From positions 3,955,323 through 4,019,322 of the forward strand of contig NZ_AP018288.1 of assembly GCF_002368335.1 (NCBI RefSeq): a stretch of DNA of 64,000 nucleotides, read 5' to 3'. Positions 17,865 to 26,832 of this stretch are shown in pieces (the first letter of the stretch is position 1; every line of letters starts with the position of its first letter). The notes under the pieces are model-generated. The model made no database searches and had not been told where the DNA came from. It saw only the letters and a list, made by a program, of their open reading frames with translations. The translations under genes were made by a program, and so were the position numbers. The DNA comes from Nostoc sp. NIES-4103 (GTDB taxonomy: Bacteria; Cyanobacteriota; Cyanobacteriia; Cyanobacteriales; Nostocaceae).

Positions 17865-18881
17865 ATGGAATTTTTCGGTGTTTACACCCTTGCTAATGAT
17901 GTTGTCTACGATCAATTGGTCGCATTACTCAACAGCATTGAGGTTAATGTTAGCCCAGATATTCCTATTTGTATTATTCCTTATGATCAGCGACTCGATC
18001 GGGTAAGACAAGAAGTTAATTCTCGCAAGAATGTAATACTATATGAAAATTGGGAAGTAATTCAACGTTGGGAAGAATTTGCTCATCAAGTTTGGGCGGC
18101 TCATCCGAGAGAAATGAAAAATAAAGCCTCTCGTCCTACTTGGTACAAAGGTCATTTACAAAGAAAGTTTGTGAGCTTTGAAGGTATTTTTGAGCAGTTT
18201 GTATTTTATGACTGTGACAGCTTAGCAATGAAGCCAGTTACTGATGTCATAGAAAAGCTAGAAACTTACGATTTTGTTTTTGATGATTGGGAACATACTA
18301 AGCCAATTGCTGTAGCTGCATTAGATATTGAACTTATAGAAAAGTCTGGGTTATATACAGAAGCAGATATCCGCCCTAAACTGCATTGTTCTAGTTTTTT
18401 TGGTTCTAAACGCGGATTATTTTCTGTTGAAGAAATCAAAGTTATGAAGCAGCATTTAATAGAGCAAAGGGAAGTTGAGTGGATTAATGAAAAAGGATGG
18501 TGGGATGATGCTTTTTTGTTTAATTATATGACTTTGCGATGCGATCGCCCATTATTTAACTTTACTCTTAGCTCTGAATATCAGGATAGAACTGGTAATT
18601 GTGCTAATGCTGATACGTTCATTAATGTTAATAATATCCTTTACGATCAACAAGGATTAAAACCAATTCATCGAATTCATTATATGAGCTATTCTTCCAG
18701 AGATTTTACATATTTATGTCAAGGAGAAGATATGAATATTCGTTATCAAAAAGAGTTTTTACACTATCGTTTTCTGAAACAGCCAGAACTTAAACCCAAG
18801 CAGCTAAATCCACCTAGTATATTCTCCATAGCTAACCGAAATTTCCAAAAAATTTTAGGTAAAATTACAGTTTATATGTAG
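17865..18881 (+). CDS. Putative GT-A-type glycosyltransferase
   Basis: 338 aa. It opens MEFFGVYTLANDVVYDQLVALL, then FVFYDCDSLAM near residue 122, a D-x-D-like motif typical of metal-dependent GT-A sugar transferases. A later WWDDAFLFNYM segment could hold a catalytic acid. I believe similar Nostoc proteins form an unnamed cyanobacterial family (Npun_R2821/2822-like), but I could not check. ATG at 17865 is preferred over GTG at 17859, because AAGGA at 17851-17855 is spaced 9 nt from the ATG. It is first in a run of three codirectional genes (44- and 45-bp gaps), consistent with an operon. Confidence 0.75.
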   Translation: MEFFGVYTLANDVVYDQLVALLNSIEVNVSPDIPICIIPYDQRLDRVRQEVNSRKNVILYENWEVIQRWEEFAHQVWAAHPREMKNKASRPTWYKGHLQRKFVSFEGIFEQFVFYDCDSLAMKPVTDVIEKLETYDFVFDDWEHTKPIAVAALDIELIEKSGLYTEADIRPKLHCSSFFGSKRGLFSVEEIKVMKQHLIEQREVEWINEKGWWDDAFLFNYMTLRCDRPLFNFTLSSEYQDRTGNCANADTFINVNNILYDQQGLKPIHRIHYMSYSSRDFTYLCQGEDMNIRYQKEFLHYRFLKQPELKPKQLNPPSIFSIANRNFQKILGKITVYM

Positions 18882-18925
18882 GGTTTCAATAAGTAGATTT
18901 TAATTTAAATTGTTATTTTTTTGAT

Positions 18926-19918
18926 ATGACACCAAAAGTTAGTATTTGTATTCCAACTTACAACAGAGCAAATTTGCTGCCTTACGCAGTCAATAGCGTA
19001 CTAGTTCAAACTTACACTGATTTTGAACTCATAATTTGTGATGACGGTTCTACTGATGATACTGCTCAAATAGTCAGTCAATGGCATGATCCACGAATTC
19101 ACTATATCAGGCATCCTGTTAATGGTGGGCGTAGTCGCAATATGCGTTCTGGTTTTGAGGCTGCTTGTGGTAGCTACTTTATCAAGTTTGATGATGATGA
19201 TGCTTTGACCCCTGAGTTTTTGGAAAAAACTGTTGCTGTATTAGACACAGAACCAAGTGTAGATTTTGTTTGTACGAATCACTGGATTATCAATCAAAAC
19301 AATGAAAAAATTGAATCAGCAACAAGGGAAAATTCTGCAAAGTGGGGAAAAGATCAACTTGAGCAGGGAATCATTCCTGACTTAATCAGACAAACTTTTC
19401 TATACCAAAGCTTGCAAGTTGGTTCAACACTATTTCGTCGAGCTTGTTTGCAAGAAGTTGATTATATGCGTCCGCAAGCTGATGGATGTGAGGATTTTGA
19501 CTTACTAGTAAGGTTAGCGATCGCTGGTAAGCATGGCTATTTTCTGCCAGAATTTTTAATGGAGTATCGCTTTCATGGTGGTCAGACAAGTTTAAAACAA
19601 AACTTGCACTTTCTAGCAGCAAAGGTTTTCTGTATCAGTAGTTATAAATTTCCCGACGCAGAATTAGAACAACTGCGACTGCAAAAACTAGCCGGTACAC
19701 AGCAAGCTTTAGGTTTAAGACTGATTGAAAAAGGAGATACCGCACAAGGACGGCAACTTTTACAACAATCAAGTCGAGTATTGGGGAGCGATCGCAAAAT
19801 CATGCTGGGTCTGATGCTATCTTATTTACCAGCAAGTTTGCGAAAATTTGCCTTGCAGAGTTTTCGCCAGTTGCGCCCCAAAGACTATACTGAGCAAGTG
19901 CGACAAGCTGCTGTTTAA
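18926..19918 (+). CDS. Family 2 glycosyltransferase
   Basis: A 330-aa GT-A enzyme. PKVSICIPTYNRANLLPYAVNSVL, then IICDDGSTDDT and FIKFDDDDALTPEFLEKT give the nucleotide-sugar site and the D-x-D metal site. A later CEDFDLLVRLAI matches the ED catalytic-base region. The C-terminal ~80 residues are helical. It is the second gene of the operon; acceptor and sugar are unknown. Confidence 0.92.
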   Translation: MTPKVSICIPTYNRANLLPYAVNSVLVQTYTDFELIICDDGSTDDTAQIVSQWHDPRIHYIRHPVNGGRSRNMRSGFEAACGSYFIKFDDDDALTPEFLEKTVAVLDTEPSVDFVCTNHWIINQNNEKIESATRENSAKWGKDQLEQGIIPDLIRQTFLYQSLQVGSTLFRRACLQEVDYMRPQADGCEDFDLLVRLAIAGKHGYFLPEFLMEYRFHGGQTSLKQNLHFLAAKVFCISSYKFPDAELEQLRLQKLAGTQQALGLRLIEKGDTAQGRQLLQQSSRVLGSDRKIMLGLMLSYLPASLRKFALQSFRQLRPKDYTEQVRQAAV

Positions 19919-19963
19919 GAAATAGGTAAATTTTCATAACTTAGAATTTCCAAAAAAGCATTC

Positions 19964-20917
19964 ATGAATGAACTAATTCCGCAAATTTCTATCATAATTC
20001 TCAACTGGAATGGTAAGGAAGATACACTTGAGTGCTTAGAGTCAGTTCAAAAAATTGACTATCCTAATTATAAAATATTGCTAGTAGATAATGGTTCCAT
20101 AGATGATTCAGTAGCAACTATTCGAGAAAGATTTCCTCAAGTTTTAATCATCGAAAATGGTGCTAATCTAGGTTTTGCTGCTGGTAATAATGTGGGGATT
20201 GATTATGCCATATCCCAAGGAGCCGATTATGTTTTCTTGCTGAATAATGATACTATAGTTGATCCACAAATCCTTTGGGCATTCATCCGTGCAAATGAAC
20301 AATATCCTGATGCTGGGATACTTGGTTCAAAAATATATTATTACAAACAACCTCAAAAAATTTGGTATGCGGGAGTAAAGTGGATACCAAGCCAAGCCAG
20401 ATTTCTACATTTAGGATGTGGAAATATAGATAACGACAAAGATTGGCGAGAATTTCAGTTTCCTGAATACATTTGTGGCTGTGCAATACTTGTGAAAGCT
20501 GAAGTAGTCAAAAAAATCGGAATGCTGGAGCCAAAATACTTCTTGATGTGGGAAGAAGTTGACTGGTGTTATCGGGCTAAACGAGCAGGATACAAATGCC
20601 TTTTAGTCCCAGAATCAAAAGTATGGCACAAAATTTCCTCAAGTTTTAGTGGTGGAGATAAAGCCCCCCATTATCAATATTTTTGGTGGCGAAATCGATT
20701 ATTATGGGTTGAACGTAATTTCTCTTTCTTAGAAGCACTCAATATATATAAAGCAATTTTTCGGGATACTTTGCGGCAGATTCGTAAATATTTTAATTCC
20801 CAATCAGGTAGCCAAGAAAAGTTGAAATCTCAGGCTGCTTTAGAAGGAGTCAAGGATTACTTTCTCCGCAAATTTGGTAATTGTCCTGAGTGGGTTCGTT
20901 CTCCAATTAAGCAGTAA
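19964..20917 (+). CDS. Family 2 glycosyltransferase, rhamnosyltransferase-like
   Basis: A 317-aa GT2 enzyme of the RfbF/WbbL-like branch: PQISIIILNWNGKEDTLECLESV, ILLVDNGSIDDSV, NLGFAAGNNVGIDYA, FLLNNDTIVDP (D-x-D equivalent), and MWEEVDWCYRAKRAGYKC (ED-x-D catalytic region). The NLGFAxGNN stretch is typical of enzymes that transfer rhamnose or similar sugars to O-antigen or exopolysaccharide, but the substrate is inferred. It is the last gene of the operon, followed within 4 bp by a MITE. Confidence 0.92.
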   Translation: MNELIPQISIIILNWNGKEDTLECLESVQKIDYPNYKILLVDNGSIDDSVATIRERFPQVLIIENGANLGFAAGNNVGIDYAISQGADYVFLLNNDTIVDPQILWAFIRANEQYPDAGILGSKIYYYKQPQKIWYAGVKWIPSQARFLHLGCGNIDNDKDWREFQFPEYICGCAILVKAEVVKKIGMLEPKYFLMWEEVDWCYRAKRAGYKCLLVPESKVWHKISSSFSGGDKAPHYQYFWWRNRLLWVERNFSFLEALNIYKAIFRDTLRQIRKYFNSQSGSQEKLKSQAALEGVKDYFLRKFGNCPEWVRSPIKQ

Positions 20918-20920
20918 TTT

Positions 20921-21011
20921 AGGACTTATGCAGAAGTTAGGCAATAACGAACCGCAGAGGCGCAGAAGACACAGAGAAATGAGAGTTTGAGAGATGTTTT
21001 GCGTAAGTCCT
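20921..21011. mobile_element. MITE-like element, family B, copy 1
   Basis: Bounded by AGGACTTATGCA and its near-complement TGCGTAAGTCCT. The interior holds AACGAACCGCAGAGGCGCAG, a repeat also present at 53279. No ORF. Other copies are at 28579-28695 and 36185-36304. Confidence 0.75.
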
Positions 21012-21019
21012 ATAGTTAT

Positions 21020-21197
21020 AAGACAACACATTTCAGTTAAGCATTTCTCCCTTTTGTTTTTTTCTTATCTCCGCGTCCTTGGCGTTCTTGGTGAAGCAGT
21101 CGCAGTCTTGGCGCTTTGCGTCGATTGCGTTAGCGTAGCGTTAGCGAGTCTTCGAGCGTCACTGCTGAACCCGGAGGGCGGTTCGTTAAAAAAAAGT
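21020..21197. repeat. Repeat with a second repeat nested inside
   Basis: The outer repeat (TTCAGTTAAGCATTT ... CGTCCTTGGCGTTCTTGG ... CGGTTCGTTAAAAAAA) is also present uninterrupted at 58696-58788. Here about 90 bp (21092-21180), a version of the palindromic element with GTTAGCGTAGCGTTAGCGAG and CACTGCTGAACCCGGAGGG, splits it between TTCTTGG and CGGTTCG. This shows the palindromic element as an insertion relative to a clean copy. Confidence 0.7.
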
Positions 21198-21206
21198 ATT
21201 TTTCAT

Positions 21207-22469
21207 TTATAGAGTAAATCTATTTTCTAATTCAGGAAATAACTTTTGAATAGCTAGCTCAATCTTACGACCAACTGCTTGCCAAGAATATTCTGCCTGC
21301 ACCAGTTCATAAGCAGAAACAGCTAGTTTTTTTCCCAAAGAAGGATTTGACCAGAGTTGGCTGACACCTTCAACTAACTCTTCTACTTGATTTCTAATTA
21401 ACAGATGTTCGCCATCTCTAACTTTGATACCTTCTGCACCTTTAGCGGTACTGACAACAGGACAACCAGCAGCAAAGGCTTCTAAAATTTTCAGGCGCGT
21501 ACCTCCTCCTTGAAGCAAGGGTACAACCATAACGCTGGCAGCAGCTAAATAGGGCCTAACATCCGGTACACTGCCACTAACGATAATTCTAGGTTCTCGC
21601 TGGGCGGCTGCTTGCATAAATTGAGTAGGGTTGCGCCCTACTAGTAGTAAACGGCTATCTGGGTAAAGTTCTTGTAGCCGTGGGAAGATTTGGTTAATGA
21701 GTAAGTCAACTGCAACTGTGTTGGGTGAGTATGAAAGCTGACCAAGAAAGAGTAAATTATGCTGTGTATCCTGTAATTTAGTCTGTGAGTTGCATTCACC
21801 GGAATGCACGCGATCGTAGTGGGCTACATTAATACCGTTAGGTACAACGTAAGTTGGCGATACTTGTTTGTAATACTGCGTTATTAAGTTGGAGTCATTT
21901 TCGCTGCATACCCATACTTGGGTGGCTTGGTTTGCAAAGTCGTTCTCGATAAACTTGAGATGTTGTAGTTGAATCTTTGCTTTTAACTGGGATTTCAAGC
22001 CTTGAACTGAACTGTGTCTTTGCTGCAACAATGATGCTTCTACGTTATGGTTGTCAAAGATGATAGGACACCGATAACGCTTAAGAACATTTAGGTAGGA
22101 GTAAAGCCACACTTCCTCAATGATTACTAAATCCGGCTGAAATTCGGTGAGGGTTGCTTCTAATTCCTCAGCCGCTGTTTTAGCATAAGCCCAATTCGCA
22201 TCTGGATGCTTGTCACGATACAGCCACCACAATCGATTTTCTAGCTTTTCCCAGCCTGAACGCTCTCTGGCTACGTTAGAGTGTTTCCACAGAGTAACCC
22301 CTGGCAAAGATGTGTTTTTAGGACTCCAGTTGGAAGCTGAAAAAACACCAACAGGGCCAAACTTCATCATGATGTTGATGTTTTGCCAGGTACGTAAGTT
22401 TACTCCGCCAATTGGTGGGTAAGGTACTTCTTTCGTGATGAACAAAGTACGAATTGAGTCAGTGGTCAC
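21207..22469 (-). CDS. Family 4 glycosyltransferase
   Basis: A 420-aa GT-B enzyme. The N-terminal acceptor domain has LFITKEVPYPPIGGVNLRTW and the segment PIIFDNHNVEASLL. The donor domain has YVVPNGINVAHYDRV, NLLFLGQLSYSPNTVAVDLL and the E-x7-E motif (GGTRLKILEAFAAGCPVVST). It is close in layout to the transferase at 16292 and likely works on the same surface polysaccharide. It is convergent with the three-gene operon across repeats. Sugar specificity is unknown. Confidence 0.88.
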   Translation of the reverse strand: MTTDSIRTLFITKEVPYPPIGGVNLRTWQNINIMMKFGPVGVFSASNWSPKNTSLPGVTLWKHSNVARERSGWEKLENRLWWLYRDKHPDANWAYAKTAAEELEATLTEFQPDLVIIEEVWLYSYLNVLKRYRCPIIFDNHNVEASLLQQRHSSVQGLKSQLKAKIQLQHLKFIENDFANQATQVWVCSENDSNLITQYYKQVSPTYVVPNGINVAHYDRVHSGECNSQTKLQDTQHNLLFLGQLSYSPNTVAVDLLINQIFPRLQELYPDSRLLLVGRNPTQFMQAAAQREPRIIVSGSVPDVRPYLAAASVMVVPLLQGGGTRLKILEAFAAGCPVVSTAKGAEGIKVRDGEHLLIRNQVEELVEGVSQLWSNPSLGKKLAVSAYELVQAEYSWQAVGRKIELAIQKLFPELENRFTL

Positions 22470-23871
22470 TCAAGTTGTTCTCCTAATAATTCTTAGTGTA
22501 TGGGCGGGGCGATCGCTGTTTGTTCTCATATAGGTAAAATTTGCTCACAGTTTCTCTATATTTATTACCCTGATCAAACACAGAAGGTTTCATTTGATGA
22601 ATAAGATTTGCTATTTACTTGTGTCACTTTACCCTCAGCATCAGCTTTCGTAAATGATTGAGAGATGTTATTAAATAAACTTAACCATACTTGAGATTTA
22701 GCTAGATTAGAGGTTTAAATGTATTTAAATAAGCTAGGTAAAACATGTTTGACCGTAGATTTTTAGCTTCTTTGGATATCTAAACGAATAAAGATTCATA
22801 ACAAATGCCTGAGTGAGAATATTAATGATTTTTTAGATTGTTGGAAATATTTGTGATTAACTTCATATAGTTTTTCCGGCTTTGAGCAGAACTTATAGTA
22901 ATTTGAATATGTGTGAGTAAATTACTTGCGATTTACCATTTACCTGGAAACAAGTATCTTTCTGGCACGTACTCTACTGGTTGAATTTAGCTGTAAATTC
23001 TTGGATGTGGTAGTTAAAACTGTCTAGCGTCACTATTGATCACCATGACTTACCCAAACAATAGCCAAAACCCTGATTTTGACGTAGCGTCACCCAGAGG
23101 GGTTTCCCCCTCTTGGCCGCACTGATTCACCGCTTTGCGTCTACATGAATTGCCTAAAGTAGGGTGTCGTTTTGCGTTACTACGCTAATCACTACAAAAG
23201 ACTAGAACATTTTCCAGTGCTTATGAAGAATTTCCTGCTGCTGAGTTGGTCGTCGTTGCACCTCATACTGAATTGGGATTTACTTAGTAAAAATTTGCCA
23301 TTGATATTGGGGAAGCAATAATTTTGCCCAAGCCTGACAGAGAAAATCTCTACAATCTCAAACTTGGATGAAATTTTGAAGCCATTAAATACTTGGTATA
23401 AATAATTATGTTTTTACTAAGTAAGGCAGCTAGTAATAAAGTGTATACACAGCTTACCCATTCAGGACTGTTGGCTGTAATTTCACCTTGGGAAATCAGG
23501 TTACTAGCATTGCTTTTGCTACTGATGGGCTAGAGCCAATGGTTTGCTTGTAACACTTGAGTTACTGTTAAATTAGCCAGATTAGCGAAAGATGCAGAAA
23601 ACCAATCTGAATTTTAAAATACTATTTCCTGACGATTAGCCAGGCTACTTTGCTATTTGGCAGGGTTTACCAGAGTAAATTGCAGTTAGATGAAGAATAG
23701 CTTAGCAGATATTGGGAAATTATGAGTTAGGGGTGAAGAATCTCTGTACTAACTCAAATATGACAGCTATATTGATCTGAACACTACTTTTTTAAGATAT
23801 GGCAGTGAATCCTGCATAAGTGATTCGCTCATTTATCGTGCAAATATTAATTTTTTATTAAATCCATCCCA
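22470..23871. other. 1.4-kb stretch without an intact gene
   Basis: No open frame with recognisable features. It contains a palindromic-element copy (about 23077-23130, GAGGGGTTTCCCCCTC). A short frame near 23480-23555 reads GNQVTSIAFATDG, resembling one WD40 strand, and may be the relic of a decayed gene; the evidence is one motif only. Confidence 0.5.
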
Positions 23872-24999
23872 ATGAACACACTTCCCATTAGTAGATATAG
23901 ATTTTTCCAAAAACTTCAGCCCTTATCTCTATTGAAAAAAATCACTAGTAAGTCTGTTAGTGGTTGTTTGCAAGTGTTTAGCGCTTCAGGTTCTTGGTCA
24001 ATATATATTGAGGAGGGGAAGCTGATTTATGCTTGCTACTCAGAGAAAATGTTTGAGCCGCTTTACAGAAACTTGCAAAACCTGAGTCAGCAAATTCCTA
24101 CTCTTCCTTGCGGAATTCATGAGCAGTTGCGGACAATCTTTGAAACTGGTATAGAAAATCAAGCAATACCCAACCCTGATTATCTGGCAATTTGCTGGTT
24201 AGTTAGTCAGAAATATATTAGCCCTTTGCAAGCAGCGATGCTGATTGAACAGTTGGCATTAGAAGTTATTGAGTCTTTTTTAGATTTAGAAGAGGGCAGT
24301 TATGAATTTATTGGGGAAAGTTTTCTGGATGATATGCCAAAATTCTGTCATTTAAATCTTCGCTTACTAGTAGAACAATGCCAAAAGCCTAGACGTGAAG
24401 CGGCTGATCACGAGACATCGCCCCATACAGAAAATTCCCATTCATCAATTCATCGAGTTTACGAATCGCAGTTTTCACAAGCCACAAAGCCAGAAACTAA
24501 ACCTCAAACTGAGCCGCCACTGTCGAGAAAAAACGATAATCAGGCAACAGAATACTCCAACCGCTCTTTCTCACAGCCAAATCATACTGCTGAGCGTAGT
24601 CATGAGCCAAGTTCCCGACCATCTGTTGATAAAAAAACTTACACAATATTTTGTATCGATGACAGTCCAGCGATATTGAGTGTCATCAAGAATTTTTTAG
24701 ATGAGCAAATATTTACCGTGATTGGAGTTACGGATTCCTTAAAAGCGCTCATGGAAATTCTGCGTACCAAACCAGACATAATTTTATTAGATGTTGATAT
24801 GCCTAATTTGGATGGATATGAGTTATGCTCTTTATTACGTAAACATGCTTATTTTAAAAACACACCTGTGATTATGTTGTCCAGGAAAATCAGTTTGATA
24901 GATAGAGCTAAAGCTAAGCTGGTGAGAGCTTCTGGTTATTTGCATAAACCTTTTACACAAGGTGACTTACTCAAACTAATTTTTCAAAATATTTTGTAA
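23872..24999 (+). CDS. PatA/PixG-like response regulator (DUF4388-type N terminus, C-terminal REC)
   Basis: 375 aa. The N-terminal ~180 residues (LSLLKKITSKSVSGCLQVFSASGSWSIYIEEGKLIYACY) match the DUF4388-like domain of cyanobacterial PatA/PixG/HmpA regulators. A low-complexity Ser/Gln/Pro linker spans about 185-255. The C-terminal receiver has FCIDDSPAILS, phospho-acceptor LLDVDMPNLDGYEL and the conserved Lys in YLHKPFTQ. In this family such proteins steer phototaxis, hormogonium motility or heterocyst pattern. A CheY-like gene follows after 40 bp, matching the PixG-PixH order, but no CheW, MCP or CheA genes are present here. Confidence 0.88.
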   Translation: MNTLPISRYRFFQKLQPLSLLKKITSKSVSGCLQVFSASGSWSIYIEEGKLIYACYSEKMFEPLYRNLQNLSQQIPTLPCGIHEQLRTIFETGIENQAIPNPDYLAICWLVSQKYISPLQAAMLIEQLALEVIESFLDLEEGSYEFIGESFLDDMPKFCHLNLRLLVEQCQKPRREAADHETSPHTENSHSSIHRVYESQFSQATKPETKPQTEPPLSRKNDNQATEYSNRSFSQPNHTAERSHEPSSRPSVDKKTYTIFCIDDSPAILSVIKNFLDEQIFTVIGVTDSLKALMEILRTKPDIILLDVDMPNLDGYELCSLLRKHAYFKNTPVIMLSRKISLIDRAKAKLVRASGYLHKPFTQGDLLKLIFQNIL

Positions 25000-25039
25000 T
25001 ATTATCTCATTTTAATAAATATATTAAAATAAATTATTA

Positions 25040-25432
25040 TTGGGAGATTCAGGATTGAGTATTACTTGGGTGGGTACAATTCTGATTATAGAAAATTCTC
25101 TTAGTGAATTAGAGTTACTAAGTAATTATCTAGAAAATAAGGGTTATAAAATTATTACGGCTACTACTGCAAGAGAAGCTCTGGAAATTGCTTTAGAAGA
25201 AAAACCAGATGCAATTGTTACTGATGTAGTTATGCCAGGAATGAGTGGGTTTGAGTTGTGCCAGTTTCTCAAAAACCATCCAATCTATCAGAAAGTGCCG
25301 ATGGTGATTTGTAGCGTTAATAATCAATCAATTCAGCGTTTTTGGGCTAGGAAACAAGGTGCTGATGCCTGCATCAATAAACCCTACACCCCTGAAGAGC
25401 TATTGAGTGCTATTCAATCTGTGGAGGCATAA
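25040..25432 (+). CDS. CheY-like single-domain response regulator (PixH/PilH-like)
   Basis: A receiver domain of about 120-130 aa. The phospho-acceptor Asp is in IVTDVVMPGMSGFEL, and the conserved Lys is in CINKPYTPEEL. The first acidic pair, usually DD and needed for Mg binding, reads EN (LIIENSLSE), so phosphorylation may be weakened or altered. Start codons here are only TTG/GTG: TTG 25040, TTG 25055 (GGGAG 8 nt upstream) or GTG 25070; 25055 looks best by ribosome-site spacing. It probably forms an operon with the PatA-like gene. Confidence 0.85.
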   Translation: MGDSGLSITWVGTILIIENSLSELELLSNYLENKGYKIITATTAREALEIALEEKPDAIVTDVVMPGMSGFELCQFLKNHPIYQKVPMVICSVNNQSIQRFWARKQGADACINKPYTPEELLSAIQSVEA

Positions 25433-25559
25433 ACTTTCTTTGAACTGATTTTCAGTCAGCCAATAGAGTCTTGTGAACCCCACTAATTAGTTATATACTT
25501 ACTCTTAATTTTTTTTAATACTTGATTAGACAATCGAATGAGAATCAACTTATACTGCT

Positions 25560-26003
25560 TTGTCAATGCTCAACGGTGACCAGTTCGCCAAAAAGTTTGG
25601 TGGTGTCAGCGGTAACGACCCCGATTTTTTCCGGTTAACCATTACGGGTCTAGATGCTGCAAATGCAACTGTGGGTAATGTTGATTTTTATCTGGCGGAC
25701 TATCGTTTCTCAGATAATTCGCAAGACTATATTGTTGATCAATGGGAACTGGTAGATTTGTCTAGTTTGACGGGAGCCACAAAACTATCTTTCAGTCTAA
25801 CCTCTTCAGATAACAGTCGATTTGGGCCAAATACTCCGTTATACTTCGCTTTAGATAACCTAATTTTGAATGACCCAAATGCAACAGCAATTCCAGAGTC
25901 CTCTTTGGGGGTTGGACTATTATTAGCTTTTGCTACTCTTAGTGGGTCGCAAACTTTGAGAAAGTTGCGAAATAATAAAGTTTTCGGTTCGAGTGAAGAA
26001 TAG
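25560..26003 (+). pseudogene. Truncated DUF4465 exoprotein with PEP-CTERM-like tail
   Basis: 147 residues matching only the C-terminal part of a DUF4465 protein: GDQFAKKFGG, DFFRLTITGLDAANATVGNVDFYLADYRF and DQWELVDLSSLTGATKLSFSLTSSD. It ends with a sorting-type tail, IPESSLGVGLLLAFATLS followed by basic residues. Full-length members carry a signal peptide and another ~100 residues; here neither is found upstream (25433-25559), and the only start is TTG. It looks like a 5'-deleted gene, although translation of the remnant cannot be excluded. It is convergent with cobA. Confidence 0.65.
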
Positions 26004-26052
26004 ATATACAAAAAATGGTAGTGGGCGTACAGCTGTACGCCCCTAATAACCA

Positions 26053-26832
26053 TCAAACTGGACGACATCCAGATAGGATACTGTGCATATTCACTACTTG
26101 CCCAATTACTGCGATCGCAGGTGCGCCAAATCCAGTATGCTCAACTTGCTCGACAATTGTCCCTAACTGACCAATCAATTCTTCTTGTTCGGGTCGCGTA
26201 CCCCAACGCACCAAAGCTATGGGTGTCTCTGAACTCAACCCAGCTGTGCCTAACTGTTCCACAATATATGGCAGATTGTGAATTCCCATATAAATTACAA
26301 TCGTTTCGGAACCGTGAGCGATCGCTTGCCAATTCACTGAGGGTTTATACTTACCCGCTGCTTCGTGACCAGTAACAAAGGTGACAGATGAACTATACAG
26401 CCGATGGGTTAAGGGTATCCCTGCATAGGCTGCCGCTGCAATTCCCGAAGTAATACCAGGCACAACTTCCACTGTAATCCCAGCTTGTACTAGTTCTGCC
26501 ATTTCTTCACCACCGCGACCAAAAATAAAGGGATCACCACCTTTAAGTCGCACTACTATTGCATGATATTGAGCCTTTTCCATCAACAGATGGGTTGTTT
26601 CTTCTTGCAATAGTGAATGTCTCCCCATGCGCTTACCGGCGTTAATTTGCTCTGCCTGGGGATTAATCATGGCCAGAATTGCCGGACTGACTAAAGCATC
26701 ATAAATCACTACATCTGCACATTCCAACAAGCTTTTGCCCTTGAGAGTCATTAGCCCTGGATCTCCCGGCCCTGCACCTACCAAATAAACTTTACCCAAA
26801 TGTTTTTGCCCGTCTTTGTCTGTGCAGTTCAT
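26053..26832 (-). CDS. cobA: Uroporphyrinogen-III C-methyltransferase (SUMT)
   Basis: A 259-aa SAM-dependent methylase converting uroporphyrinogen III to precorrin-2, the branch point to siroheme and cobalamin. Motifs: GKVYLVGAGPGDPGLMTLKG, VIYDALVS, RMGRHS, the GGDPFIFGRGGEE signature, VVPGITSGIAAAAYAGIPLTHR and the late ALVRWGTRPEQEE. Length is that of a single-function SUMT with no CysG fusion. Its start overlaps the stop of sirB by 4 nt, indicating translational coupling. Confidence 0.95.
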   Translation of the reverse strand: MNCTDKDGQKHLGKVYLVGAGPGDPGLMTLKGKSLLECADVVIYDALVSPAILAMINPQAEQINAGKRMGRHSLLQEETTHLLMEKAQYHAIVVRLKGGDPFIFGRGGEEMAELVQAGITVEVVPGITSGIAAAAYAGIPLTHRLYSSSVTFVTGHEAAGKYKPSVNWQAIAHGSETIVIYMGIHNLPYIVEQLGTAGLSSETPIALVRWGTRPEQEELIGQLGTIVEQVEHTGFGAPAIAVIGQVVNMHSILSGCRPV

